A stretch of DNA of 64,000 bases from Idiomarina zobellii (GTDB taxonomy: Bacteria; Pseudomonadota; Gammaproteobacteria; Enterobacterales; Alteromonadaceae), in contig NZ_FNCB01000001.1 of NCBI RefSeq assembly GCF_900100855.1, positions 124,001 to 188,000 on the forward strand, in the 5' to 3' direction. A program made the position numbers and the translations under genes. The notes under the pieces were generated by a model. It searched no databases. It was not told the origin of the DNA and was given only the letters and a program-made list of their open reading frames with translations. Below are positions 1 to 9,904 of this stretch, piece by piece; the first letter of the stretch is position 1, and each line of letters opens with the position of its first letter.

Positions 1-227
1 CACTGTTCTGCGAATGCACGAACTTCGTCTAAACTTTTAACCAGCTTCACACCGCCCGCTTTACCACGGCCGCCTGCGTGAACCTGACATTTTACGACCC
101 AAATGTCGCCACCAATACGCTTTGCCGCTTCTACAGCTTCATCAGCTGTGTCGCACGCAAAACCTTCAGATACTGGTAAACCGAACTCTTTAAAGAGTTG
201 CTTACCCTGATACTCATGCAAATTCAT
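1..227 (-). CDS. sucC: Succinyl-CoA ligase (ADP-forming) beta subunit, N-terminal part
   Basis: This is the first 75 codons of SucC; the gene runs off the left edge. The protein starts [12 protein letters not shown] and continues with the ATP-grasp elements [17 protein letters not shown], which are diagnostic of the family. SucC pairs with SucD and makes ATP while converting succinyl-CoA to succinate in the TCA cycle. The ATG at 225-227 is preceded by a purine-rich GGAAGAGC ribosome site. It lies 137 nt downstream of sucB in the same direction, the usual suc operon order, but the gap holds two hairpins. Identification is firm; the C-terminal part cannot be judged. Confidence 0.93.
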   Translation of the reverse strand, partial: MNLHEYQGKQLFKEFGLPVSEGFACDTADEAVEAAKRIGGDIWVVKCQVHAGGRGKAGGVKLVKSLDEVRAFAEQ

Positions 228-286
228 GATGCTCTTCCGATTCGTTGAAACAACAAAAGCAGCTTACCTGCTGCCTACCCGAATAC

Positions 287-351
287 CGCGCCGAATTTTA
301 ACGTGAACGGCGCAAAATTAACAGCCGCAAGCTAAATTAGCATTGCGGCTG
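287..351 (-). terminator. Two tandem hairpins between sucB and sucC
   Basis: On the minus strand, sucB is followed by a hairpin with arms CAGCCGCAA/TTGCGGCTG (322-351) enclosing a second small palindrome. Its downstream side runs into TTAATTTT. A second hairpin with GCGCCG/CGGCGC arms follows at 287-314. Neither has a clean long T tract, so these may be a weak terminator, a processing site or an mRNA-stabilising element that tunes sucCD relative to sucAB. Confidence 0.4.
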
Positions 352-364
352 GTTCTCAGCGTCT

Positions 365-1927
365 TTAGATATCCAGGATAAGACGTTGAGGATCTTCTAA
401 CAGCTCTTTTACGGTGACCAGGAAGCCAACCGATTCTTTACCATCGATAATACGGTGGTCGTAAGACAGAGCTAAGTACATCATTGGCAAGATCTCAATC
501 TTACCGTCGACAACCATTGGGCGCTCCTGAATTTTATGCATACCCAGAATTGCGCTTTGAGGTGGGTTCAAAATTGGCGTGGATAACAGTGAACCAAAGA
601 CACCACCGTTAGTGATAGTGAAGTTACCACCCTGCATTTCATCCAGGGTTAACTTACCGTCACGACCTTTAATAGCCAGCTCGCGAATGCCTTTTTCCAT
701 ATCTGCAATTGACATTTTGTCTGTATCACGCAGAACCGGCGTTACCAAACCACGAGGGGTTGAAACCGCAATACTTACGTCAAAGTAGTTGTGATAAACA
801 ATGTCATCACCGTCGATAGACGCATTCACGTCAGGGAAGCGTTTCAGTGCTTCTGTTACTGCTTTAACGTAGAAGCCCATGAAACCAAGACGTGTGTCAT
901 GAGTTTCTTCAAAGACGTCTTTATACTTCTTGCGCAAGTCCATAATTGGCTTCATGTTGATTTCGTTGAACGTCGTCAACATGGCCGTGTCATTTTTCGC
1001 TTGTAGCAGACGCTCTGCAATACGCTTACGCAAACGTGTCATAGGTACACGTTTCTGGTCGCGGTCACCTGAAACTGCAGGTTGTGCAGATTGCTGCTTG
1101 CTGCTGTCCGAAGACTTAGATGATGAGCCTGCTTTCACGTGCTTCTCAACGTCTTCTTTGGTGACACGTCCGCCTTTACCCGTGCCTTTAACGTCACTTG
1201 GCTTAAGGCCGTGTTCACCTAATAAGCGACGCACTGCAGGACCAGCCACTTCGCTGTCACCGCCGTCGTCTTTGCTTTCAGCAGCAGACTCAGACTTGCT
1301 ATCGTCTGATTTGCTTACGCTACCGCCTGAAGAAGCACCCGCTTCCACAATACCGATAACGTCGTCAGCACCAACCGTTGCGCCTTCGTCGTGTTCAATT
1401 TTAACTAACACACCGTCAGCAGGAGCAACGACTTCCAGAACCACTTTGTCGGTCTCAATGTCTACTAAGTTCTGGTCACGTTTAACTTCGTCGCCTTCTT
1501 TAACGTGCCAGGCTGAAATCGTTGCGTCAGATACAGACTCTGGTAATTGAGGAACAGTCACGTTCATCTTCTCGCCTGAGCCTTTTTTCTCAGAAGAGCC
1601 GGAGTCTTTTTTGTCGTCTTTCTTATCGGCTTTTTTGTCGCCGTCGTCTGACTTCTCTTCTTTCTTTGAGTCAGAGCTTTCAGCGCCATCGCCTTCTTCG
1701 ATTTTACCAATTACTTCTTCAGCAGTAACTGTGGTGCCTTCTTCAGCAGTAATTTCGCCTAAAACACCGTCAGCTTCTGCGACAACTTCAAGCACTACCT
1801 TATCGGTTTCGATGTCCACCAAATTTTGGTCGCGCGATACTTTATCGCCAGGTTTTACGTGCCATGTTGCGATGGTAGCATCTGCAACAGATTCGGGTAA
1901 TTGAGGAACTTTAATATCAATCGCCAT
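365..1927 (-). CDS. sucB: 2-oxoglutarate dehydrogenase E2, dihydrolipoamide succinyltransferase with two lipoyl domains
   Basis: This 520-residue protein is the core acyltransferase of the 2-oxoglutarate dehydrogenase complex and passes succinyl groups from E1 to CoA. Residues 1-78 form a lipoyl domain with lipoyl-lysine K43 in ETDKVVLEV. Residues 121-197 form a second one with K161 in the same motif. A charged Lys/Asp/Ser linker separates them. The peripheral subunit-binding domain lies at about 228-264, and the catalytic domain fills the rest with H491 and D495 in HRIIDG. E. coli SucB has one lipoyl domain and about 405 residues, so the extra domain explains the added length. The gene begins 13 nt after sucA ends and is surely co-transcribed with it. 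A 206-residue open frame on the other strand is a composition artefact. Confidence 0.97.
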   Translation of the reverse strand: MAIDIKVPQLPESVADATIATWHVKPGDKVSRDQNLVDIETDKVVLEVVAEADGVLGEITAEEGTTVTAEEVIGKIEEGDGAESSDSKKEEKSDDGDKKADKKDDKKDSGSSEKKGSGEKMNVTVPQLPESVSDATISAWHVKEGDEVKRDQNLVDIETDKVVLEVVAPADGVLVKIEHDEGATVGADDVIGIVEAGASSGGSVSKSDDSKSESAAESKDDGGDSEVAGPAVRRLLGEHGLKPSDVKGTGKGGRVTKEDVEKHVKAGSSSKSSDSSKQQSAQPAVSGDRDQKRVPMTRLRKRIAERLLQAKNDTAMLTTFNEINMKPIMDLRKKYKDVFEETHDTRLGFMGFYVKAVTEALKRFPDVNASIDGDDIVYHNYFDVSIAVSTPRGLVTPVLRDTDKMSIADMEKGIRELAIKGRDGKLTLDEMQGGNFTITNGGVFGSLLSTPILNPPQSAILGMHKIQERPMVVDGKIEILPMMYLALSYDHRIIDGKESVGFLVTVKELLEDPQRLILDI

Positions 1928-1940
1928 GGTTCATCTTCAC

Positions 1941-4745
1941 CTATTTAATGGTTAGCGCTTCGTCAACGAGTTTTTGTTGCTGTTTGTTATGCTCTGATAA
2001 ATAACCCACCGCTGGAGCCGCTGACGCGTCCCGACCACGATAAGTTAACTGAGCACCGGAAGGTATCGCAGCCCAGAAGTTGTGCTGGCTACTATACCAG
2101 GCACCTTGGTTCTGCGGCTCTTCCTGACACCAGACAAAGTCCTTGCCGTGTTGATAATCTTTCATGATATCGGCTACTTCTTCCGCAGGGAACGGATACA
2201 ACTGTTCGATACGGATAATAGCCACTTCGTCTTGTTCACGGTCGCGGCGCTCTTTCAGTAAGTCGTAATAAACCTTACCAGAGCATAACACCACGCGTTT
2301 TACTTTTTTCGGATCCAAAGAGTCGATTTCGCCAATCGCATTTTGGAAACCGGTATTTTCAAGCTCGCTCATCTCTGAGATAGCCAGAGGATGACGCAAC
2401 AATGATTTCGGCGTCATAACAACAAGCGGACGGCGAACCGGACGCAGTTGTTGACGGCGAATCATGTGAAATACTTGTGCCGGAGTGGTTGGCACACAGA
2501 CTGACCAGTTGTGATCAGCAGAAAGCTGTAAGAAACGCTCCAGACGTGCTGAAGAGTGCTCTGGCCCCTGTCCTTCGTAGCCGTGCGGTAATAACAGAGT
2601 CAGTCCGCATAAACGGCCCCACTTCTGCTCACCGGAACTGAGGAACTGGTCAATAACTACCTGAGCGCCGTTAGCGAAGTCACCGAACTGAGCTTCCCAC
2701 ATAATCAGTGATTTTGGTTCTGCCGTTGCGTAACCATACTCAAACGCAAGTACAGCTGCTTCTGACAGCACTGAGTCATAAATTTCAATTTGGCCCTGAT
2801 CGTCTCTGATATTGTTCAGAGGCATATAGACGCTAGCATCGTCCTGATTATGCAATACTGCATGACGGTGGAAAAACGTACCGCGGCCTGAATCCTGACC
2901 TGTTAAACGAATATGGACGTCTTGGTCTACTAAAGTTGCGTAAGCCAGGCTTTCTGCAAAGCCCCAGTCCAACGCTTTGTCACCTTTCGCCATTTTCTGG
3001 CGCTCTTGATAGACCTTGGCAACACGCGAGTTCAGCTTATGCTCTTCCGGATACGAAGAAATTTTATCCGCCAGCTCTTTTAACTTCTTCGCTGATACTT
3101 TGTAGTCATACTCAACGTCCCAGTCATTACCAATGTACGGTGACCAGTCGACTGAATGCGCACGCATTGGGCGGTGTTCTTCGACAACGACTTCACCCTT
3201 ATCCAATGCATCGCGGTAATCTTGTATCCACTGCTTAGCGTCTTCTTCGCTGACGGCACCTGATTCGTTTAAGCGTTTTGCATACAACTCTCGCGCCACT
3301 GGATGCTTCTTAACTTTTGCGTACATCAACGGCTGCGTTGCACTTGGCTCGTCCGCTTCGTTATGGCCGTGACGGCGATAGCAAACAAGGTCGATAACTA
3401 CGTCACGCTTAAAGGTATTACGATAATCGAGCGCTAATTGCGTAACGAAAACAACCGCTTCCGGGTCGTCTGCATTGACGTGGAAAATTGGCGCCTGCAC
3501 CATTTTCGCAATATCAGTACAGTACTGAGTTGAACGCGCATCTTCTTGTTTAGACGTTGTGAAGCCGACTTGGTTGTTCACAACAATACGTACTGAGCCG
3601 CCAACCTGATACGCTCGGGTCTGCGACATGTTAAAGGTTTCTTGTACCACACCCTGACCGGCAATAGCCGAATCACCGTGAATGGTAATTGGCAGAACTT
3701 TTTCGCCAACCTTGTCTTCTAAGCGATCCATACGAGCACGTACAGACCCCATGACAACTGGGTTTACAATTTCTAAGTGAGACGGGTTGAAGGCCAGTGC
3801 CAAGTGCACATCGCCGCCCGGCGTAGCGAAGTCCGAAGAAAAGCCCATGTGATACTTAACGTCACCAGAGCCCTTGCTTTCGCCGTGCTTACCTGCGAAC
3901 TCGTCAAATAAGTCTTGTGGCTTCTTACCTAAGACGTTCACTAAAACGTTCAAACGCCCGCGGTGAGCCATACCAATAACCACTTCTTTTGCGCCTTGCT
4001 CGCCAGAGCGAGAAATTAACGCTTTAAGAAGCGGTACCAGGCTGTCGCCGCCTTCTAATGAAAAACGCTTAGCGCCCGGGAATTTTGAGCCTAAGTATTT
4101 TTCCAGACCGTCAGCAGAAATCAGCTCACGCAGAATTTTGGTTTGTTGCTCTTTGTCGAACTTCGCTTTACCTAAAGAGCCTTCTAAACGCTGCTGAATC
4201 CAACGCTTCTCTTCAGTAGAAACGATGTGCATGTACTCAGCCCCAATAGAGCCGCAGTAAATGTTTTCCAACGCTTGGTGAATATCTTTCAATTTCATGG
4301 TTTCGCTGCCAACGGCAAGCGAGCCCACGTTGAATTCACGATCCAAGTCGTCTTTCGAAAGCTCATGAAAATCGAGAGAAAGATCAGGAACCCTGTCCTG
4401 TTTCCACAATCCAAGAGGGTCTAGATTAGCGTGTTGGTGACCTCGGAAACGGTAAGCGTTAATCAGCTGTAATACTTTAACTTGCTTTTGATCACTGACT
4501 GAGCTGCCGCTTCCAGACTGTTTGAGTTTGTTCTTCGCAGCCTCGCGAAATTGTTCGCGAACATCGCTCATTTTGGTATCTGTTACCTGGCCGTCGCTTG
4601 GCAGAGCATCGAAGACCTTACGCCACTCATCGCTGACAGCGGTTGGATCATCCAGATACGCCTCAAACATTTGCTCAATGTAGGCAACGTTCCCACCGGC
4701 TAGATGCGAAGTTTCTAGCCATTCACGCATTACACCGTCTTGCAT
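1941..4745 (-). CDS. sucA: 2-oxoglutarate dehydrogenase E1 component
   Basis: This is the thiamine-diphosphate-dependent decarboxylase of the 2-oxoglutarate dehydrogenase complex. It has 934 residues, almost identical in length to E. coli SucA. Visible signatures include the N-terminal E2-binding segment (YIEQMFEAYLDDP), the IGMAHRGRLNVL block, the ThDP/Mg site HGDSAIAGQG with VVNNQVGFT, and the pyrimidine-domain stretch RGTFFHRHAV. The ATG is preceded by AGGTGAAGGA. It is directly followed by sucB. Upstream, a terminator-like hairpin separates it from sdhB, so transcription may come partly by read-through from the sdh promoter and partly from its own unrecognised start. Confidence 0.97.
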   Translation of the reverse strand: MQDGVMREWLETSHLAGGNVAYIEQMFEAYLDDPTAVSDEWRKVFDALPSDGQVTDTKMSDVREQFREAAKNKLKQSGSGSSVSDQKQVKVLQLINAYRFRGHQHANLDPLGLWKQDRVPDLSLDFHELSKDDLDREFNVGSLAVGSETMKLKDIHQALENIYCGSIGAEYMHIVSTEEKRWIQQRLEGSLGKAKFDKEQQTKILRELISADGLEKYLGSKFPGAKRFSLEGGDSLVPLLKALISRSGEQGAKEVVIGMAHRGRLNVLVNVLGKKPQDLFDEFAGKHGESKGSGDVKYHMGFSSDFATPGGDVHLALAFNPSHLEIVNPVVMGSVRARMDRLEDKVGEKVLPITIHGDSAIAGQGVVQETFNMSQTRAYQVGGSVRIVVNNQVGFTTSKQEDARSTQYCTDIAKMVQAPIFHVNADDPEAVVFVTQLALDYRNTFKRDVVIDLVCYRRHGHNEADEPSATQPLMYAKVKKHPVARELYAKRLNESGAVSEEDAKQWIQDYRDALDKGEVVVEEHRPMRAHSVDWSPYIGNDWDVEYDYKVSAKKLKELADKISSYPEEHKLNSRVAKVYQERQKMAKGDKALDWGFAESLAYATLVDQDVHIRLTGQDSGRGTFFHRHAVLHNQDDASVYMPLNNIRDDQGQIEIYDSVLSEAAVLAFEYGYATAEPKSLIMWEAQFGDFANGAQVVIDQFLSSGEQKWGRLCGLTLLLPHGYEGQGPEHSSARLERFLQLSADHNWSVCVPTTPAQVFHMIRRQQLRPVRRPLVVMTPKSLLRHPLAISEMSELENTGFQNAIGEIDSLDPKKVKRVVLCSGKVYYDLLKERRDREQDEVAIIRIEQLYPFPAEEVADIMKDYQHGKDFVWCQEEPQNQGAWYSSQHNFWAAIPSGAQLTYRGRDASAAPAVGYLSEHNKQQQKLVDEALTIK

Positions 4746-4782
4746 TGCGTTTCCTTCACCTAAATATGTAAACCGATTTTAT

Positions 4783-4814
4783 AAAAAAATAGCCATCCTT
4801 TGTGGGATGGCTAT
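4783..4814 (-). terminator. Rho-independent terminator/attenuator between sdhB and sucA
   Basis: Reading the minus strand just after sdhB, a 10-bp stem (ATAGCCATCC / GGATGGCTAT, 6-nt loop) is followed by seven T residues. This is the textbook layout of an intrinsic terminator. It sits within an otherwise contiguous sdh-suc cluster, so it probably reduces rather than abolishes transcription into sucAB. Confidence 0.7.
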
Positions 4815-4853
4815 CCACAACATAAACCGTTCAAATTGACGCGCCGTTGGTTA

Positions 4854-5567
4854 TTAAACCGCGCGATTCAACAGCATCGATTTAATGTGGCCAATAGCCT
4901 TAGTTGGGTTCAACCCTTTTGGACAAACATTGACGCAGTTCATAATGCCGTGGCAACGGAACACACTGAATGCATCGTCTAAATCATCCAAACGCTCGTC
5001 GGTTGCTGTGTCACGGCTGTCGATTAAGAATCGATACGCATGCAACAAACCAGCAGGACCGATGAACTTGTCAGGGTTCCACCAGAACGACGGGCATGAT
5101 GTTGAACAACATGCACATAAAATACATTCATACAGTCCATCAAGCTTAGCACGCTCTTCAGGAGACTGCAGACGCTCACGCGCCGGCGGCGTTTTGTCGT
5201 CGTTAATCAGGTACGGTTTAATCTTCTCATACTGCTGATAGAACTGGCTCATATCAACAATAAGGTCACGAATAACCGGTAAGCCTGGCAATGGACGAAT
5301 GACAATTTTGCTGCCTTTCAATGCTGATGTTGGCGTAATACACGCCAACCCATTTTTACCATTGATATTGAGGCCGTCAGAGCCACAAACGCCTTCACGG
5401 CATGAACGCCGGAACGCCAACGACGGATCTTGCTCTTTCAATTTAATAAGCAAGTCCAGCACCATCATGTCTTGGTTTTCTTCCACCTCTAGGGTGTAGT
5501 CCTTCATGTAAGGTGCGTCATCAACATCCGGGTTGTAACGATAAATCGAAATATTCAATGTTTTCAT
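4854..5567 (-). CDS. sdhB: Succinate dehydrogenase iron-sulfur subunit
   Basis: This 237-residue protein carries electrons from the flavin of SdhA to ubiquinone through three Fe-S clusters. The [2Fe-2S] ligands are C56, C61 and C76 in SCREGVCGSDG, with D64 in the place where E. coli SdhB also uses aspartate. The [4Fe-4S] and [3Fe-4S] ligands come from CILCACCSTSCP (C148, C151, C154, C158) and from C205, C211 and C215. Length matches E. coli (238). It starts 16 nt after sdhA stops, closing the sdhCDAB order. A hairpin terminator follows its stop. Confidence 0.97.
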   Translation of the reverse strand: MKTLNISIYRYNPDVDDAPYMKDYTLEVEENQDMMVLDLLIKLKEQDPSLAFRRSCREGVCGSDGLNINGKNGLACITPTSALKGSKIVIRPLPGLPVIRDLIVDMSQFYQQYEKIKPYLINDDKTPPARERLQSPEERAKLDGLYECILCACCSTSCPSFWWNPDKFIGPAGLLHAYRFLIDSRDTATDERLDDLDDAFSVFRCHGIMNCVNVCPKGLNPTKAIGHIKSMLLNRAV

Positions 5568-5583
5568 CGCTTTAACCCCTTAA

Positions 5584-7350
5584 TTAGTACGTACGAGCTT
5601 TCGGAGGGAAAGCTTCGCGCAGTTTCGGTGCCATATTAACCTGACGAGTAACCATGTCTTCAGATTCTGGACGGTAAACAGAGTGAACCAACCATTTTTC
5701 GTCGTCACGGTCAGGATAGTCAGCACGGCTGTGCGCACCACGGCTTTCAGTACGGAAGTTTGCTGCAACCGCAGTTGAGTATGCCGTTTCCATTAAGTTA
5801 TCAAGTTCCATACACTCAACACGCTGAGTATTGAACTCTTTCGACGTGTCGTCTAAACGTGCATGCTTCAAGCGCTCACGAATTTCTTTCAATTCTTTCA
5901 GACCTTCTGCCATTGCGTCGCCTTCACGGAATACCGAGAAGTTCATCTGCATGCAGTTTTGCAGGTCTTTCTTAATTTGCGCCGGGTCTTCACCTTTCTG
6001 TGTGTTTTCCCAACGGTTGTAGCGAGCCATTGCCGCTTCAACATCAGATGCTGAAGATTCACGCGCTTCACTGTTAGCCGCTAAGGTTTCACCTAAATGC
6101 ATACCGGTCGCACGACCAAATACAACAAGGTCAAGCAGTGAGTTACCGCCCAAGCGGTTTGCACCGTGAACAGATACACAGGCAATTTCGCCACAAGCAA
6201 ACAGACCAGGTACAGGCTTAGTTTCGCCTTTATCGTCAACTGTCAGAGCCTGACCGTTAACGTCGGTTGGGATACCACCCATCATGTAGTGACAGGTTGG
6301 AATAACCGGAATAGGTTCTTTAACCGGGTCAACGTGCGCAAAGGTACGAGACAAGTCACAAACACCTGGCAAACGGCTTTCCAGCGTTTCTTTACCTAAG
6401 TGGTCCAGTTTCAACTTAAGGTGTGTACCCCAAGGACCTTCACAACCACGGCCTTCACGAATTTCGGTCATCATTGAGCGGGCAACAACGTCACGCGACG
6501 CTAAGTCTTTTGCATTTGGTGCATAACGCTCCATGAAACGTTCGCCGTCTTTGTTTAACAGGTAACCACCTTCGCCACGGCAACCCTCAGTTACCAAGCA
6601 ACCTGAACCGGCAATACCGGTTGGGTGGAACTGCCACATTTCCATGTCTTGTACAGGAACGCCGGCACGTAACGCCATGCCAACACCGTCACCGGTATTG
6701 ATGTGTGCGTTCGTGGTTGAAGCGTAGATACGACCAGCACCACCAGTTGCTAAGACAACCGCTTTGGCTTTCACGTAATAAACTTCGCCGGTTTCCATGT
6801 TCAGAGTTGTTACACCCGTGACAGCACCGTCTTGGTTCTTCACGAGATCAAGTGCATACCACTCAGAGAACACGGTAGTTTTGTTCTTAACGTTTTGCTG
6901 ATACAGCAAATGCAGAAGTGCGTGACCAGTACGGTCAGCAGCTGCTGCGGTACGTGCGGCTTGCTCGCCACCGAACTCTTTTGACTGACCACCAAATGGA
7001 CGCTGGTAAACTTTACCGTTCTCAAAACGTGAGAAAGGCAAGCCCATGTTTTCCAGTTCCAAAATAGCTTCCGGACCTGCTTTACACATGTATTCGATAG
7101 CGTCCTGGTCACCAATGTAATCCGACCCTTTTACGGTGTCGAACATGTGCCATTGCCAGTCATCTTCGTGTGCATTACCTAAAGCAACGGTAATACCACC
7201 TTGTGCAGAAACCGTGTGAGAGCGCGTTGGAAACACTTTCGACATCAACGCACAGCTCATTCCCTCTTGGGAAATTTGCAGCGCTGCTCGCATGCCGGCA
7301 CCGCCAGCACCAATCACCACTGCATCAAATTCTAAAGTTTTAACGTTCAC
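5584..7350 (-). CDS. sdhA: Succinate dehydrogenase flavoprotein subunit
   Basis: This is the catalytic subunit that oxidises succinate to fumarate at a covalently bound FAD. The 588-residue length equals that of E. coli SdhA. Residues 10-22 give the Rossmann FAD motif [12 protein letters not shown]45 in SHTVSAQGG is the histidine that carries the flavin. Further blocks, such as HPTGIAGSG and the capping-domain [10 protein letters not shown], are intact. It directly abuts sdhD (stop at 7351, start at 7350), indicating translational coupling within sdhCDAB. Confidence 0.98.
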   Translation of the reverse strand: MNVKTLEFDAVVIGAGGAGMRAALQISQEGMSCALMSKVFPTRSHTVSAQGGITVALGNAHEDDWQWHMFDTVKGSDYIGDQDAIEYMCKAGPEAILELENMGLPFSRFENGKVYQRPFGGQSKEFGGEQAARTAAAADRTGHALLHLLYQQNVKNKTTVFSEWYALDLVKNQDGAVTGVTTLNMETGEVYYVKAKAVVLATGGAGRIYASTTNAHINTGDGVGMALRAGVPVQDMEMWQFHPTGIAGSGCLVTEGCRGEGGYLLNKDGERFMERYAPNAKDLASRDVVARSMMTEIREGRGCEGPWGTHLKLKLDHLGKETLESRLPGVCDLSRTFAHVDPVKEPIPVIPTCHYMMGGIPTDVNGQALTVDDKGETKPVPGLFACGEIACVSVHGANRLGGNSLLDLVVFGRATGMHLGETLAANSEARESSASDVEAAMARYNRWENTQKGEDPAQIKKDLQNCMQMNFSVFREGDAMAEGLKELKEIRERLKHARLDDTSKEFNTQRVECMELDNLMETAYSTAVAANFRTESRGAHSRADYPDRDDEKWLVHSVYRPESEDMVTRQVNMAPKLREAFPPKARTY

Positions 7351-7698
7351 TTAAACACCCCACAGTACGAATAAGCCAGTGAGCCAAACAGCGATGAGAC
7401 CAACGCTGAAAACCAGCTGAATGAAAGCACGTAAGCCAGCGGCTTTTACGTAGTCAGTCAGTACCTGCCAAATGCCAATCCAACCGTGGATAAGAACGGC
7501 TGTCAGAACCAGCATAGTGGCTACTTTCATCCAGATGTTAGCAAATAACCCACTCCAAACTTCATAGGTGACATCTGGCGTAGAAATGAAAAAGCCCGCC
7601 ATGAATAATGCGTATAAACAAATAACGATAGCGCTGGCACGAAGAAGGATAAAGTCGTGCGAACCGCTGCGTCCGAAAGTAGCTGCTGCTGTTACCAT
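7351..7698 (-). CDS. sdhD: Succinate dehydrogenase membrane anchor subunit SdhD
   Basis: This is a 115-residue anchor with three hydrophobic helices (roughly residues 20-38, 54-75 and 90-112) that helps bind haem b and ubiquinone. The opening MVTAAATFGRSGSHDFILLRA matches the SdhD family. I take the ATG at 7696-7698 rather than a TTG two codons upstream, because AGGAG lies 8 nt before it. The start overlaps the end of sdhC by 7 nt (ATGGTAA), a typical coupled pair. Confidence 0.93.
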   Translation of the reverse strand: MVTAAATFGRSGSHDFILLRASAIVICLYALFMAGFFISTPDVTYEVWSGLFANIWMKVATMLVLTAVLIHGWIGIWQVLTDYVKAAGLRAFIQLVFSVGLIAVWLTGLFVLWGV

Positions 7699-8066
7699 AG
7701 CCAAACTCCTACTAGCACGGAAAGAAGAATAGAAAGCACAATTGAAATAACCGCGCTGGTTCTTCCCGAATCAAGCTCTTCCCAGTAGCCCATATCCATC
7801 ACTAAATGGCGCAGGCCTATAATTAAGTGAAATCCTAGCGCTGTCAAAATACCCCAGCCAATAAATTTAGCGATAAAGCTGGTCATCAGGTTTTCAACTT
7901 GAGCAAAGCCTTCTGGTCCACTCAGGGAAACAGCAAACGCCCAAATAAGGAAAACAAGAGACACCAGCATTACGACACCTGAGATACGGTGCAAAATAGA
8001 TGCTTTGGCAGCGGCAGGAAATTTAATAGTTGATAAGTCTAAATTAACAGGTCTTTCTTTTTTCAC
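7692..8066 (-). CDS. sdhC: Succinate dehydrogenase cytochrome b556 subunit SdhC
   Basis: This is a 124-residue membrane subunit with three transmembrane helices. The N-terminal KKERPVNLDLSTIKFP and the following ASILHRISG (quinone-site Ser/Arg region) are family hallmarks. The GLRHLVMDMG segment contains the haem-ligand histidine. An open frame extends to a TTG at 8093, but homology to the E. coli start favours the GTG at 8064-8066. It is the first gene of the sdhCDAB cluster, with a good sigma-70-type promoter about 80 nt upstream. Confidence 0.92.
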   Translation of the reverse strand: MKKERPVNLDLSTIKFPAAAKASILHRISGVVMLVSLVFLIWAFAVSLSGPEGFAQVENLMTSFIAKFIGWGILTALGFHLIIGLRHLVMDMGYWEELDSGRTSAVISIVLSILLSVLVGVWLW

Positions 8067-8124
8067 GATAGATTGCCTTTTAATAAAGCACAAAAGAAAT
8101 GTCTTTCACGTGTGTGCAACAAGA

Positions 8125-8139
8125 TATTTGTTACAAATA
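8125..8139. repeat. Inverted repeat TATTTG-TTA-CAAATA in the sdhC leader
   Basis: Perfect 6-bp arms around a 3-nt centre, lying about 10 nt downstream of the predicted sdhC -10 box. The position would suit a repressor operator or a small RNA leader structure. No known consensus is matched with confidence. Confidence 0.4.
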
Positions 8140-8148
8140 CGGTGAAAG

Positions 8149-8177
8149 AGTATATCGACCCAAGCCACATTTTACAA
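8149..8177 (-). promoter_or_regulatory. Predicted sigma-70 promoter for sdhCDAB
   Basis: On the minus strand TTGTAA (8172-8177) and TATACT (8149-8154) are separated by exactly 17 nt. This would start transcription about 75-80 nt before the sdhC GTG. Both boxes are close to consensus and no better pair is seen nearby. Confidence 0.55.
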
Positions 8178-8382
8178 CGACAAAACAACGATTCGATAAG
8201 TGAACTGTTTAGTCATGCGACTAAAGTCTAACTTAACTCAAAAATGAGTAATCTTTTCTTCATCTTCACTACGTATACTTTGCTAGAATTAGTTCACGTT
8301 CTGCGAATTAAATTGACATTTACGGGCATGATCGAGTTAAATTAGCCCACTTTTTCAAAGTAAACAGTGAGGAGATTTCCTT

Positions 8383-9663
8383 ATGGCTGATCGTAAAGCC
8401 ACTTTACAGATTGACGGCCAATCCATTGAACTGCCAGTACTTTCACCGGCGGCAGGTAAGGATGTAGTTGACGTCCGAACACTGGGAAAACATGGTTACT
8501 TCACTTTTGACCCAGGGTTCCTGGCTACGGGCTCTTGCGAGTCGGCTATCACCTACATCGATGGCGAAAACGGTGTGCTATTACACCGCGGTTACCCTAT
8601 CGGTGAGCTTGCAACAAAAGCAGATTATTTAGAAGTTTGCTACATGTTGTTGCACGGCGAAGCGCCAACTGAAGAACAGTACCAAGAATTCAAGAGCACT
8701 ATCACGAAACATACAATGGTGCATCAGGGCATCCACAACTTCTTTAACGGATTCCGCCGCGACGCACACCCAATGGCAATGCTATGTGCTGTCACGGGTG
8801 CTTTGTCTTCGTTCTACCACGATGACTTAGACATTCATGATGAAAATCAGCGTCTGCGCAGTGCGTATCGCTTAATTGCTAAAATCCCAACGATTGCAGC
8901 AATGGCTTACAAATTCAGCATCGGCCAACCGTTCGTCTACCCACGTAACGACTTAGGATACGCAGAAAACTTCTTAAACATGATGTTCTCTGTACCTGCT
9001 GAAGACTACGAAATTAGCCCGGCGGTTGCTCGTGCTATGGATCGTATCTTCACGTTGCACGCAGACCACGAACAAAACGCATCAACCTCTACTGTGCGTT
9101 TAGCAGGCTCTTCAGGTGCAAACCCATATGCGTGTATCGCAGCGGGTGTTGCGTCATTGTGGGGGCCGGCTCACGGTGGTGCTAACGAAGCGTGCTTGCG
9201 TATGCTGGCTGAAATTGGCTCTGTTGAGAACATTCCTAAGTACATCGAAAAAGCAAAAGACAAAAATGACCCATTCCGTCTGATGGGCTTTGGACACCGT
9301 GTTTACAAAAACACTGACCCACGTGCAACAGTTATGCGCGAGTCATGCCACGAAGTACTTAAAGAGCTTAACCGTGACGATCCATTACTGGACGTTGCTA
9401 TGGAGCTGGAGCGCATTGCGCTTGAAGACGACTACTTCATCGAGAAGAAACTCTTCCCGAACGTCGACTTCTACTCAGGTATCGTGCTGAAAGCTATCGG
9501 TATTCCAACGAATATGTTTACCGTTATCTTTGCACTGTCACGTACTGTTGGCTGGGTGTCTCACTGGCACGAAATGATGGGCGAAGCAAACCAGAAAATT
9601 GGTCGTCCTCGTCAGTTGTACACTGGCTACACACAGCGTGAATTTAGCCCGATTAAAAAGTAA
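8383..9663 (+). CDS. gltA: Citrate synthase (type II, hexameric family)
   Basis: This 426-residue enzyme condenses oxaloacetate with acetyl-CoA, the entry step of the TCA cycle. The catalytic triad is visible: the histidine in [10 protein letters not shown], the one in [14 protein letters not shown], and the aspartate in NVDFYSG. The N-terminal beta-rich extension (residues 1-50) is typical of the NADH-sensitive gammaproteobacterial type. The ATG follows GAGGAG at good spacing. It is divergent from sdhC, as in many gammaproteobacteria, and is closed by a strong terminator. Confidence 0.98.
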   Translation: MADRKATLQIDGQSIELPVLSPAAGKDVVDVRTLGKHGYFTFDPGFLATGSCESAITYIDGENGVLLHRGYPIGELATKADYLEVCYMLLHGEAPTEEQYQEFKSTITKHTMVHQGIHNFFNGFRRDAHPMAMLCAVTGALSSFYHDDLDIHDENQRLRSAYRLIAKIPTIAAMAYKFSIGQPFVYPRNDLGYAENFLNMMFSVPAEDYEISPAVARAMDRIFTLHADHEQNASTSTVRLAGSSGANPYACIAAGVASLWGPAHGGANEACLRMLAEIGSVENIPKYIEKAKDKNDPFRLMGFGHRVYKNTDPRATVMRESCHEVLKELNRDDPLLDVAMELERIALEDDYFIEKKLFPNVDFYSGIVLKAIGIPTNMFTVIFALSRTVGWVSHWHEMMGEANQKIGRPRQLYTGYTQREFSPIKK

Positions 9664-9680
9664 GGCTAACTACTGCTTAC

Positions 9681-9706
9681 AAAGGCGCTCGATGAGCGCC
9701 TTTTTT
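9681..9706 (+). terminator. Rho-independent terminator of gltA
   Basis: A 10-bp perfect stem AAAGGCGCTC / GAGCGCCTTT with a GAT loop runs into TTTTTT, starting 18 nt after the gltA stop. Confidence 0.9.
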
Positions 9707-9904
9707 ATTGCTCGAAATTCAATAATTTTCCCGAAGATACCGACAATTAGTTCGTGTACGTTGCTTTTTATTCCTTAGAAAACGTGCAACTGCCCTTCAA
9801 TTTATTTATACTACGTCGCATTTCGCTGGCCACCCATAGCGACAAGGCCGATTTCATTTTCAGTGAGTGTCTGTCACTTACTGCAGATAATTACAGAGAG
9901 GCTT

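Larger units (their letters stand above)
8067..8382. other. Divergent sdhC/gltA regulatory region
   Basis: This 316-nt AT-rich gap separates two divergent TCA-cycle units and codes for nothing I can see. The sdhC side has a convincing promoter (8149-8177) and a palindrome at 8125-8139. On the gltA side a TTGACA occurs at 8313-8318 but lacks a strong -10 partner (TTAAAT at 8337-8342, 18-nt spacing). TATACT (8274) and TAGAAT (8284) are alternative -10 candidates. A short inverted repeat ACTCA-N4-TGAGT lies at 8236-8249. Shared control of both units is plausible. Confidence 0.6.

Noticed and set aside
930-1550. 206-residue open frame antisense to sucB
   Set aside because: It is the mirror of the lipoyl/linker coding region, Ser/Pro/Thr-rich by composition, with no family features; sucB on the other strand is certain.
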